Positions 14,778 to 21,998 of a stretch of DNA of 64,000 bases are shown piece by piece. The stretch's first letter is position 1. Every line of letters begins with the position of its first letter. The position numbers were made by a program, and so were the translations under genes. The notes beneath the pieces were generated by a model. It worked only from the letters and a program-made list of their open reading frames with translations, did no database searches and was not told the DNA's origin. The DNA is from Saccharibacillus brassicae (GTDB taxonomy: Bacteria > Bacillota > Bacilli > Paenibacillales > Paenibacillaceae), in contig NZ_CP041217.1 in the NCBI RefSeq assembly GCF_006542275.1, positions 1,349,501 through 1,413,500 of the forward strand, in the 5' to 3' direction.

Positions 14778-15644
14778 ATGTCCGCTACGCTGCTGCTGAT
14801 CAAAGAAGGGCTGGACCGCTTCTCCCCGCAGGAGAAACGGCTGGCCGACTACATCCTGGAACAACCGGAGCTCGTCCAGCGCCTCGGCATTACGGAGCTT
14901 GCGTCCGCCTGCGGAATCAGCGCGGCAACGGTGACGAGGTTTTGCAAATCGCTGCGCTTCAAAGGATTTCCCGATTTCAAAATGCGCCTGATCGGCGAGC
15001 TGTCGCGCCCGTCCGAAGCGGCCACGTATCAGGATATCGTCGCCGGACGGCCGCTCAAAGAGATCGCGCGCGCCATCGAAGCCAACCATCTCTCCTCGAT
15101 TACCGACACGACCCGGCTGCTCGATCCCGAAGCGCTGGAACGGGCCGTCGCGGCGCTCGGCAGTGCCCGGCGTATCGACCTGTACGGCATGGGCACGTCG
15201 TCGATCGTCGCGCAGGATCTGTATCAGAAGCTGATCCGGATCGGCAAAAGCTGTACCGCGTTCGCCGATTCGCATATGCAGATCACGTCGGCGTCCACGC
15301 TCAATACCGGCGACGTGGCGCTGGCGATTTCGTATTCGGGCGAGACGCCGGAGACGATCGCCGCGCTCCGCTGCGCCAAAGACGCCGGAGCGCTCACGCT
15401 GTCGCTGACCCGGTACGGCACCAGTCCCCTGCCCGATCTGGCGGATATTCCGCTGTTCACCTCGTCGCTCGAAGAAGGCGTGCGGCGCGGCGCGATGGCG
15501 TCCCGGATCGCGCAGCTGCACGTGATCGACATCTTGTTCGCGGGCATGCTGAGCGAAGGCTTCGACGAATACGTGCCCATGCTCGAACAGTCCTACCACA
15601 ACGTCCGTCAGTATCTCAACCCACCCGGAGGTGCCAAATCATGA
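14778..15644 (+). CDS. murR: RpiR-family regulator of amino-sugar metabolism
   Basis: Predicted 288 residues. N-terminal RpiR helix-turn-helix (LASACGISAATVTRFCKSL at about residues 41-59), then a sugar-isomerase (SIS) domain from about 120 (RIDLYGMGTSSIVAQDL, LAISYSGETPET). Such proteins sense sugar phosphates such as GlcNAc-6-P or MurNAc-6-P. GAAGGAG precedes ATG 14778. Its TGA overlaps the nagB ATG, so it heads a murR-nagB-nagA operon and probably autoregulates it. The 100 bases upstream are very AT-rich, a likely promoter region. The symbol follows family convention; nagR is equally possible. Confidence 0.8.
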   Translation: MSATLLLIKEGLDRFSPQEKRLADYILEQPELVQRLGITELASACGISAATVTRFCKSLRFKGFPDFKMRLIGELSRPSEAATYQDIVAGRPLKEIARAIEANHLSSITDTTRLLDPEALERAVAALGSARRIDLYGMGTSSIVAQDLYQKLIRIGKSCTAFADSHMQITSASTLNTGDVALAISYSGETPETIAALRCAKDAGALTLSLTRYGTSPLPDLADIPLFTSSLEEGVRRGAMASRIAQLHVIDILFAGMLSEGFDEYVPMLEQSYHNVRQYLNPPGGAKS

Positions 15645-16366
15645 ATGTGTTGACGTTCCGTACCGAAGAAGACCTGAACCGCGCCGGAGCCGGCTTGATC
15701 GCAAGCCTGCTGCAAGCCCAGCCCAAAGCCGTGCTCGGCCTGGCCACCGGCAGCACGCCGATCGGCATCTACGGCGAGCTGGTCAAGCTGCATGACAGCG
15801 GCAGCGTGAGCTTCGCCAAAGCCCGCTCGTACAATCTCGACGAATACGTCGGGCTGTCCGGCGGCCATCCGGCGAGCTACCGCTGCTTCATGAACACGCA
15901 TCTGTTCGACAAGATCGATATCGATCCCGCCAACACGCATGTGCCGAACGGCCTTGCGGTCGATCTGGAGCAGGAATGCGCGTATTACGACGCCATGATC
16001 GAAGACGAAGGCATCGACCTCCAACTGCTCGGACTCGGCCACAACGGGCATATCGGGTTCAACGAGCCGGACGACGAACTGATTCCCGGCACCCATGCGG
16101 CGACGCTTCAGCAGCAGACGATCGAAGCGAACGCGCGCTTTTTCGATTCGATCGACGAAGTGCCCAAGCAGGCGATCACGATGGGCGTGGCCGGCATTAT
16201 GAAAGCGCGGCAGATTCTGCTCGTCGTGCGCGGCGCGTCCAAAGCGGACATCGCCAAGCGCGCGCTGACCGGACCGATCACGACGCAGTGCCCGGCTTCG
16301 CTGCTGCAGCTGCATCCGAATCTCGTCGTCCTGCTCGACGAGGCGGCGGGAGCGTGGGCGAAATGA
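15641..16366 (+). CDS. nagB: Glucosamine-6-phosphate deaminase
   Basis: Predicted 241 residues, the usual length of the monomeric Bacillus-type NagB. Converts glucosamine-6-P to fructose-6-P and ammonia in the cytoplasm. Visible motifs: LGLATGSTPIGIYGEL (phosphate loop), SYNLDEYVGL with the catalytic Asp, LGLGHNGHIGFNEP (active-site His), and TMGVAGIM. ATG 15641 overlaps the murR stop (ATGA), and its own TGA overlaps the nagA ATG the same way, so the three genes are translationally coupled. Confidence 0.95.
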   Translation: MNVLTFRTEEDLNRAGAGLIASLLQAQPKAVLGLATGSTPIGIYGELVKLHDSGSVSFAKARSYNLDEYVGLSGGHPASYRCFMNTHLFDKIDIDPANTHVPNGLAVDLEQECAYYDAMIEDEGIDLQLLGLGHNGHIGFNEPDDELIPGTHAATLQQQTIEANARFFDSIDEVPKQAITMGVAGIMKARQILLVVRGASKADIAKRALTGPITTQCPASLLQLHPNLVVLLDEAAGAWAK

Positions 16367-17973
16367 GCGGCGGAGAAGAACGGCGAGAAGATCGGGCGGA
16401 ACACCCGAACGGGGAACGGCCCGAAGAACGGTTGGACGGATTGGAAACCGGGCGGGAGCATGCGGGAGACAATCGCAGCGATGGCCCGAAGAGGCAAGGG
16501 GAAGCCGTGAGCAATGAGCGCGAATATGTGGAAAACGAAAACGCGCCGGCCGAGCCGCATGTGGAGCAGTTGGAGCTGAATATCGACGTGCCGGAACCGG
16601 AGCCGGACGCCGGCCTGGAAGCTTTGGGAGAAGCAAACAGCAAAAAGCAAGAGCAAGGCGGAGAAGATGGAGAAGGCGGAAGCGGACTGCTCCGCTTCGT
16701 CAACGCGAAGATCGTGACGCCAAGCGGCGTGATCGCCGGCGGCACCTGCATCGTGGCGTACGGCGTGATTGTCTCCGTCGAAGATGCCGAAGGCCGGGCG
16801 GTCTCGGCCGGGGTAGGGGCGGCGGAGATCGCGGGGCGGAACGGGGCGATGGAGATCGCGGGGCAGCGCGGCGCGGCGGAGATCGCGGGGCAGCGCGGCG
16901 CGGCGGAGCACGCGGGGCAGAGCGGCGAGCAGATCATCGACGCCGCCGGAGGCTGGCTGCTGCCGGGCTTCGTGGACATCCACGTCCACGGAGGGATGGG
17001 CGAAGACTTCATGGACGCCGGCAAGCCCGGCGTCCTCGATACCATCGCCAGGTTCCACGGCTCGCACGGGTCGACGTCGATGCTGGCGACGACCATGACG
17101 GCAACGCGCGACATGATCGACGGCGTGCTGGAAGCCGTCTGGACGCACCGGCAGCGCAGCGGGATGCCGGGCGCGGATGCCGCCGGCGCAAGCATCGAAG
17201 GCGTGCACCTGGAAGGGCCGTTTATTAGCCCGCAGTGGCCGGGGGCGCAGAACCCGGCCCATATCTCGCAGCCGCGGACGGATTGGCTGGAAGACTGGGA
17301 AGCGCGCTATCCCGGTCTGATACGCCAGCTGACGCTGGCGCCCGAGCGCGAAGGCGCGCTTGAGACGATCGCGTGGCTGAGAGCGAACGGCATTACGGCG
17401 GCGCTGGGACATACCGACGCCAATTACGAGGAAGTGCTGGCTGCCGTCGGCGCCGGACTGAACCATGCAGTGCATACGTTCAATGCGATGACGCCGCTGC
17501 ACCATCGCAAGCCCGGCGCGGCCGGGGCGGTGCTCGGCACCGACTCGATCGCGGCCGAGATTATCGCGGACGGGATTCATGTCCATCCCGGCGCGGTCAG
17601 GCTGCTGGCGAAGGTGAAGACCGACGGGAACCTCGTCCTCGTCACCGACGCCATGTCCGCCGCGGGACTCGGCGACGGGGATTATTTCCTCGGCGACCTG
17701 CCGGTGAAGGTCGAAGGCGGCGTCGCCCTGACGCTGGGCGGCGCGCTCGCCGGCAGCCGCCTGACGATGGACGAGGGCTTCCGCTTCCTCGTCCGCCAGG
17801 CGCAGCTCAGCGTCGAGCGCGCTTCGCACGCGGCGAGCGCCGCGCCGGCCCGGCAGGCCGGCATCTACGACAAGACCGGCTCGATCGAGCCGGGCAAGCG
17901 CGCCGACCTCGTCTTGATGGACGAAGAGCTGGACCTGCGCGGCGTCTGGGCTGCAGGCAGCAAGATCGGATAG
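16363..17973 (+). CDS. nagA: N-acetylglucosamine-6-phosphate deacetylase with N-terminal extension and repeat insertion
   Basis: Predicted 536 residues, against about 390 for typical NagA. The catalytic core is complete: DIHVHGGMGEDFMD (metal His pair), VHLEGPFISP (metal Glu), ALGHTDANY and NHAVHTFNAM (His ligands), LVTDAMSAAGL (catalytic Asp). Two features are odd. The first roughly 105 residues are a charged, low-complexity stretch (Glu/Gly/Arg rich) before the real start-like sequence LLRFVNAKIVTPSGV. Then, within the small beta domain, four copies of a nine-residue unit (GAAEIAGQR type) encoded at 16816-16923 are inserted before QIIDAAGGWLLPG. The ATG at 16363 overlaps the nagB stop; no internal start with a better ribosome site is obvious. 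It probably makes a functional enzyme with surface additions. Confidence 0.9.
   Translation: MSGGEERREDRAEHPNGERPEERLDGLETGREHAGDNRSDGPKRQGEAVSNEREYVENENAPAEPHVEQLELNIDVPEPEPDAGLEALGEANSKKQEQGGEDGEGGSGLLRFVNAKIVTPSGVIAGGTCIVAYGVIVSVEDAEGRAVSAGVGAAEIAGRNGAMEIAGQRGAAEIAGQRGAAEHAGQSGEQIIDAAGGWLLPGFVDIHVHGGMGEDFMDAGKPGVLDTIARFHGSHGSTSMLATTMTATRDMIDGVLEAVWTHRQRSGMPGADAAGASIEGVHLEGPFISPQWPGAQNPAHISQPRTDWLEDWEARYPGLIRQLTLAPEREGALETIAWLRANGITAALGHTDANYEEVLAAVGAGLNHAVHTFNAMTPLHHRKPGAAGAVLGTDSIAAEIIADGIHVHPGAVRLLAKVKTDGNLVLVTDAMSAAGLGDGDYFLGDLPVKVEGGVALTLGGALAGSRLTMDEGFRFLVRQAQLSVERASHAASAAPARQAGIYDKTGSIEPGKRADLVLMDEELDLRGVWAAGSKIG
16816..16923 (+). repeat. In-frame 27-bp tandem repeat, four copies, inside nagA
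   Basis: Four consecutive 27-bp units encode GAAEIAGRN, GAMEIAGQR, GAAEIAGQR and GAAEHAGQS. Units two to four are almost identical at the DNA level (core GCGGAGATCGCGGGGCAG), which points to recent slippage or unequal exchange. Confidence 0.9.
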
Positions 17974-17983
17974 GCGCAGGCGC

Positions 17984-18172
17984 CGAATAACGGCCTGAAT
18001 CCATCTGTTTCGGCGAAAAGGCTCGCTTCTCGCCCAATAAAGGTCCAGATCCATCTATTTCATCGGAAACGGACGTTTTCGCCGTCGAATGAACTGATTA
18101 GCTGGATATAAGCCGTTATTGCGGGAAACGGATTCGATTTGCCCAAAATAGATGGAATTTGGCCGTTATTCG
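17984..18172. repeat. Intergenic inverted repeat with AATAACGGCC ends
   Basis: CGAATAACGGCC at 17984-17995 and GGCCGTTATTCG at 18161-18172 are perfect inverted copies; just inside, ATCCATCT pairs with AGATGGA. A further ATCCATCTATTTC copy lies at about 18049-18061. No gene lies here; it follows nagA. Confidence 0.65.
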
Positions 18173-18215
18173 AAGTCACCGCGTTCGATTCGACGTGTCT
18201 GATTCCCTATTTCAC

Positions 18216-18253
18216 AAAGAACCCCGGGCTTGCTCTCAAGCCCGGGGTTCTTT
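18216..18253. terminator. Strong bidirectional terminator
   Basis: AAAGAACCCCGGGCTTG and CAAGCCCGGGGTTCTTT form a perfect 17-bp stem with a 4-base loop between the convergent nagA and VOC genes. From 18254 to 18469 there is no gene, only an extended pyrimidine-rich stretch. Confidence 0.9.
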
Positions 18254-18469
18254 GTGCTGCCAAATCGATTTTTTCACATATCCTGCCGCTTTAGACCGTT
18301 CATCCGGCTATTTTTCGCCTTCCGAATCGTCCCTTGTAAATCCTGCTTCCCCTCATTCTCGTTGTTCCCTTTCCTGCTTCGCCGTTCCTATCTCATCTCT
18401 TCCTTTCCTGCTCCTCCGTTCCTGCCTCGCCCATTCCTTTTCTCTTTTCCCCGTCGCCGTTCCCTGCGC

Positions 18470-18961
18470 TCAAAAAGCGTGCCGTGTCACCGTAAACTGG
18501 AACACGACGCCGAACGGGTCGCGCACTGCGCCGTATCCGCTGCTGAACGAATTGGCGGCCAGCGGCGCGAGGATGACGGTGCGCGTATCGGCGGTCAGTC
18601 TGTCGTACAGCCGCTCGATCGCAGCGTGATCCGTCGACTGGAGGCACAGCGAAAAGTCGTTGCCGGCGCTCCACGGGCGCGTCGTATCCTGCTCTTCCTC
18701 CGCGATCATGATTTTGTTGGCGCCGATCCGCAGCACGGAATGGGTAATCCATTCCTCTTGTCCTGCCGCGTAACGGAAGCTGTCGTCTCTCTGCGCCATC
18801 TCCGCATAACTGACCTTCAGCAGCACTTCGGCGTCCAGCACCTGTTCATAGAACGCGATCGCTGCCGCAGCCTGCCCGTTGAGCGACAGAAAAGGGATCA
18901 TCTCTACCTGCGTGTCCGCCGTTTGAGCTGTTGATTTTTCATCCGGATAGATATTCATCAT
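18470..18961 (-). CDS. VOC/PhnB-like glyoxalase-fold protein
   Basis: Predicted 163 residues. MIPFLSLNGQAAAAIAFYEQVL at about residues 21-42 is the usual opening strand-helix of PhnB-type vicinal-oxygen-chelate proteins; VLRIGANKIMIAEE, FSLCLQSTD and GYGAVRDPFGVVFQF complete the fold. The catalytic role is unknown. AAGGAGG precedes ATG 18961. It is divergent from a WYL-type regulator starting at 19110; such pairs are often regulator and target. Confidence 0.8.
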   Translation of the reverse strand: MMNIYPDEKSTAQTADTQVEMIPFLSLNGQAAAAIAFYEQVLDAEVLLKVSYAEMAQRDDSFRYAAGQEEWITHSVLRIGANKIMIAEEEQDTTRPWSAGNDFSLCLQSTDHAAIERLYDRLTADTRTVILAPLAANSFSSGYGAVRDPFGVVFQFTVTRHAF

Positions 18962-19109
18962 TTGTTCCTCCTTCGGTATAGGGGTTACACTGAGATCATC
19001 TCCCGAAAAGGTGTCTATTCATGAAACCTTTTTGGCGTAAAAAGAAAAAGAATATCGGTGACCCCACATAGGCGGCGTACGCCATCTTCAACGACAGGAG
19101 GAAGAAGGT

Positions 19110-20285
19110 ATGAAAAAAGCGGAACGGCTCAACGTCATGCAGCGCTACGCTTACCGCAAACGGCGGTTCACGCTGCGCGAGCTGATGGAAGAATTCGGCA
19201 TCTCCCGCAGTACCGCGATCCGCAGCGTTCAGTCAATGGAAGAACTGGGCCTGCCGCTGTACGCGGAACACGGGCGCGGCGGCGGCTACCGCGTGCTCGA
19301 TACCGCCTCGCTGCCGCCCGTCTCGTTCACCGACGACGAAGTGCTGTCGCTGTACTTCGCCATGCAGGCGGTGCGCGGCACAGCCGGCGATCCGTTTCGC
19401 GTCTCGTTCGCTTCGATCCATGCCAAATTCATGGACGTCGTCTCGGAGGAGCAGCGTAGGCAAATCCAACGCTTCGAACACCGGATCGCTTTTTCGTCGC
19501 ACGAATCCGCCGCCTCTGCCGAACCCGGCGAGCATCTGGAGCAGCTGCTGCAGGCGGCGGTGCGCGGCCAAGTGCTGGCGATCCGTTATGCATCCGGCTC
19601 AGGGGCCGGCTCCGGGCCCAACCGTCGTCCGGACAGTTCGCCCGATTCGCCCGGTCCGTCCGAACAGGCGATCCCCGGTCGTCCGCCCGGTTCGCCCGAT
19701 CCGCCCGATCCGCCCCGTTCGCCTGAACAGGCGATCCCCAATGGTTCGCCGGGAACGCCGGAAGCAACGGAAGCGCCGCCGATCGACGCCAGCCCCGGCC
19801 GCCCTTCGGGTCCGGCGGCGCGCCGCATCCAGCCTTTTGCCGTCTATGCGGCGCGCGGATTCTGGTACTGCCGCGCTTACGACCTGGACAAAAGCGATTA
19901 CCGCGTCTTCCGCTGCGACCGGATCTTGTCCGCCGAACCGGTGGCGGACGAACCGCTCGCGGACCTGCTTCCGCTTGATCTGCGCGATGCCCACACCCTT
20001 CGCCGCCCGTCGCCGCAAGCGATCCCGTTCCGCTGCGCCGTCGCTCCCGAAGCCGTATCCCGGCTGCGGTGCGGCCTGTATCCGTCGATGACGTTGACGG
20101 AACCGGACGCCGGGCCGCAGGGCGAGCCGGGCGGCGCGATTCTCTCCGGCACGTATGAGCCGCAGGAGACGGACTTTATCGTCTCTTTTCTCGCCGGCTT
20201 CGGCGAATCGTTCCAAATTCTGGAGCCGGAGACGCTCCGGACGCTTCTGCGGGCGCATTATTTGCGTCTCATTGAACGGCTCTAG
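19110..20285 (+). CDS. HTH-WYL (YafY-type) transcriptional regulator with Pro-rich insertion
   Basis: Predicted 391 residues. N-terminal HTH (FTLRELMEEFGISRSTAIRSV at about 19-40), then a middle region, and a WYL domain begun by LLQAAVRGQVLAIRYAS (about 145-161) and resumed at RRIQPFAVYAARGFWYCRAYDLDKSDYRVFRCDRI (from about 237). Between these, about 75 residues of Pro/Ser/Gly-rich sequence interrupt the WYL domain; normal homologues have only a short loop, and length without it is about 315. WYL domains bind ligands or nucleic acid ends and control the HTH. GACAGGAGG precedes ATG 19110. Confidence 0.8.
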   Translation: MKKAERLNVMQRYAYRKRRFTLRELMEEFGISRSTAIRSVQSMEELGLPLYAEHGRGGGYRVLDTASLPPVSFTDDEVLSLYFAMQAVRGTAGDPFRVSFASIHAKFMDVVSEEQRRQIQRFEHRIAFSSHESAASAEPGEHLEQLLQAAVRGQVLAIRYASGSGAGSGPNRRPDSSPDSPGPSEQAIPGRPPGSPDPPDPPRSPEQAIPNGSPGTPEATEAPPIDASPGRPSGPAARRIQPFAVYAARGFWYCRAYDLDKSDYRVFRCDRILSAEPVADEPLADLLPLDLRDAHTLRRPSPQAIPFRCAVAPEAVSRLRCGLYPSMTLTEPDAGPQGEPGGAILSGTYEPQETDFIVSFLAGFGESFQILEPETLRTLLRAHYLRLIERL

Positions 20286-20328
20286 CCGATCCACTCTTCC
20301 GGCTCCGCCCTCCCGAACGCGCAGCAAA

Positions 20329-20357
20329 AAGGCTGTCGAGCGCTGCTCGACAGCCTT
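20329..20357 (-). terminator. Terminator of the cotF-like gene pair
   Basis: AAGGCTGTCGAGC and GCTCGACAGCCTT form a perfect 13-bp stem with a 3-base loop; on the minus strand it is followed by five T. It also faces the end of the WYL regulator gene at 20285. Confidence 0.85.
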
Positions 20358-20400
20358 GCTATATGGACGAATATCGCGAACCCGCCGGATTCCGCTTCGA

Positions 20401-20724
20401 TCAAGCTTTGCTCTGCTGCACCACTTCAAGCGCAATCTCCGATTTTTTCACGTCGTGATCGATTTGCTCCTGCAGGTCGTAAGGATGGTACAGCTCGTTC
20501 TCGATCATGTAATCGGCGATTTGCTGGTGCGTTTTGATAGCCGTATCCAACTGGGATTTGAGCACTTTACGCACTTTCGGCGAAGCCGCTTCGGTCAGGG
20601 CAATCGCGTAGCTGCGCACGGCCGTTTTGGCGGACAGCAGCATATCGGTGGCGATCGCCATGTCGTTCATCGGCGTTACGGCTTTGACAAGCGTTTCTTT
20701 GGTCATCGATTTTGGCGTAGTCAT
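20401..20724 (-). CDS. CotF-like spore coat protein
   Basis: Predicted 107 residues, helical, with the CotF/YhcQ domain pattern: MNDMAIATDMLLSAKTAVRSYAIALTEAASPKVR, then THQQIADYMIENELYHPYD. CotF-family proteins are outer-coat or spore-associated proteins made in the mother cell. GGAGGG precedes ATG 20724. It follows a 64-residue partner gene by 13 bp, so the two form one operon. Presence indicates a spore-forming host. Confidence 0.8.
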   Translation of the reverse strand: MTTPKSMTKETLVKAVTPMNDMAIATDMLLSAKTAVRSYAIALTEAASPKVRKVLKSQLDTAIKTHQQIADYMIENELYHPYDLQEQIDHDVKKSEIALEVVQQSKA

Positions 20725-20737
20725 CGGTAAACCCTCC

Positions 20738-20932
20738 TCAGCTGATCAAAAGTGTTTTGAGTTCGTCGATTGCTTTCATACAATTGTCGATGTCTTCCTG
20801 CATGAGCGCTCTCAGCTTCTCGTCCTGAACCAGTCCCGACATCGCTACGGCTTTGGTCACACAGGATGTTTTGAGAATCACAAGTTCGTGGATCTCAAGT
20901 TTTTCGTGCAAAGCGAGTTCCTTCGTTGCCAT
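20738..20932 (-). CDS. Small CotF-associated spore protein
   Basis: Predicted 64 residues, helical (LHEKLEIHELVILKTSCVTKA, then LVQDEKLRALMQEDIDNCMKAI). Small proteins of this type are found directly upstream of cotF-like genes in spore formers and align with the N-terminal helices of the coat domain. ATG 20932 follows TGGAGGTG. No separate promoter was identified by eye. Confidence 0.7.
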   Translation of the reverse strand: MATKELALHEKLEIHELVILKTSCVTKAVAMSGLVQDEKLRALMQEDIDNCMKAIDELKTLLIS

Positions 20933-21058
20933 CGTGATGCACCTCCAGTGGATTTGTCTAAAAGAATAGTACCCGATCCCGAAGAACGTAAACAGTTTCG
21001 CCTTATACTATCTTTTTATGTTTTTTTTGCTAAATAAGTTCGATTTGCGTTTTCTCGT

Positions 21059-21793
21059 TCACTCCGCTTCCGCCAAAGCCGTACCTTCCCGCACCGCGAT
21101 CAGTTTCGCCGGGTCGAGCGTCGTGATCGAATGCACGCCCCACTGCGCCAGGCGGCGCATGTCGTCGGCTTCGGCGACGGTCCAGGCGAATACGTCGAGG
21201 CTTTGCTGCCGCGCGGCGGCAAGCAGCTGCGGGCGCACGGCCTGATACGGTACGTTCAGCCCGAAACAGCCGGCCGTGCGCGCTTCTTCGCAGGCCTGAC
21301 TGACGGCGTCTTCGTAACTGAGGCTGCGAAAGCTGTCGACGTTCACGTTCAGCAGCTTGCGCAAATACGGGCCGATCCGGTTCGCGCGTACCGCCCAGTC
21401 GTATTCGCAGCCGCTCAAAAACACCCGGTCGTCCATTTTCATCTGCTTGACGAGGACGGATACCGGCTCCAGCGCGTCGGCCGTCTTGATATCGAGATTC
21501 ATTCGTTTGCCCGTCGTGCGAATCCAGCTGAGCACGTCCGCAAGCAGCAGGATCGGCGCGGCCGAATCGGCTTCCAACTCTTCGAGCGTCAGCTCTTTGA
21601 GGCTGCCCCGGCGTCCCCGGGACAGCTTCACTTCGTCGTCATGGGCCAGCACGGGCACACCGTCGACCGTCACGCGAATATCGTCTTCGTACACATCCAC
21701 GCCCAGCTTCAACGCGGCACACAGCGACTCCAGCGAATGGGCGAGATAGCCCATACATCCGGTATGCGCGGTAATCAGCGGAAATCGGTTCAT
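21059..21793 (-). CDS. Glycerophosphodiester phosphodiesterase-like protein with altered active site
   Basis: Predicted 244 residues, cytoplasmic, TIM-barrel. The GDPD pattern is visible: opening strand ITAHTG, then GVDVYEDDIRVTVDGVPVLAHDD (metal Glu/Asp and second His), NLDIK, and a final VFAWTV...GVHSITTLDP. The canonical HRG is HTG here and the PENT motif is replaced by LAHSLES, so the catalytic arginine is missing while the metal ligands stay. It may be an active variant or a different specificity. AAGGAGG precedes ATG 21793. Confidence 0.75.
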   Translation of the reverse strand: MNRFPLITAHTGCMGYLAHSLESLCAALKLGVDVYEDDIRVTVDGVPVLAHDDEVKLSRGRRGSLKELTLEELEADSAAPILLLADVLSWIRTTGKRMNLDIKTADALEPVSVLVKQMKMDDRVFLSGCEYDWAVRANRIGPYLRKLLNVNVDSFRSLSYEDAVSQACEEARTAGCFGLNVPYQAVRPQLLAAARQQSLDVFAWTVAEADDMRRLAQWGVHSITTLDPAKLIAVREGTALAEAE

Positions 21794-21998
21794 AGCCGGT
21801 GTCCTCCTTCGGATAAATGAATGCTATAGGTTGGAAATCGGTCATATGGGCGAAAACGGCTTGGCATGCGAGGCAGTTCCCCACAGGTATTCTTATAATA
21901 AAACCCAATAATTAGATATGTAACCGTATCGTGTTAATCTTCTGTAAATAAATAAACCGACCTTCTCCGCAGAGAAGACCGGTCTTGAACGACTTGGC

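Noticed and set aside
16108..18054. 648-residue minus-strand ORF opposite nagB/nagA
   Set aside because: Arg/His/Ala-rich antisense shadow of well-identified genes.
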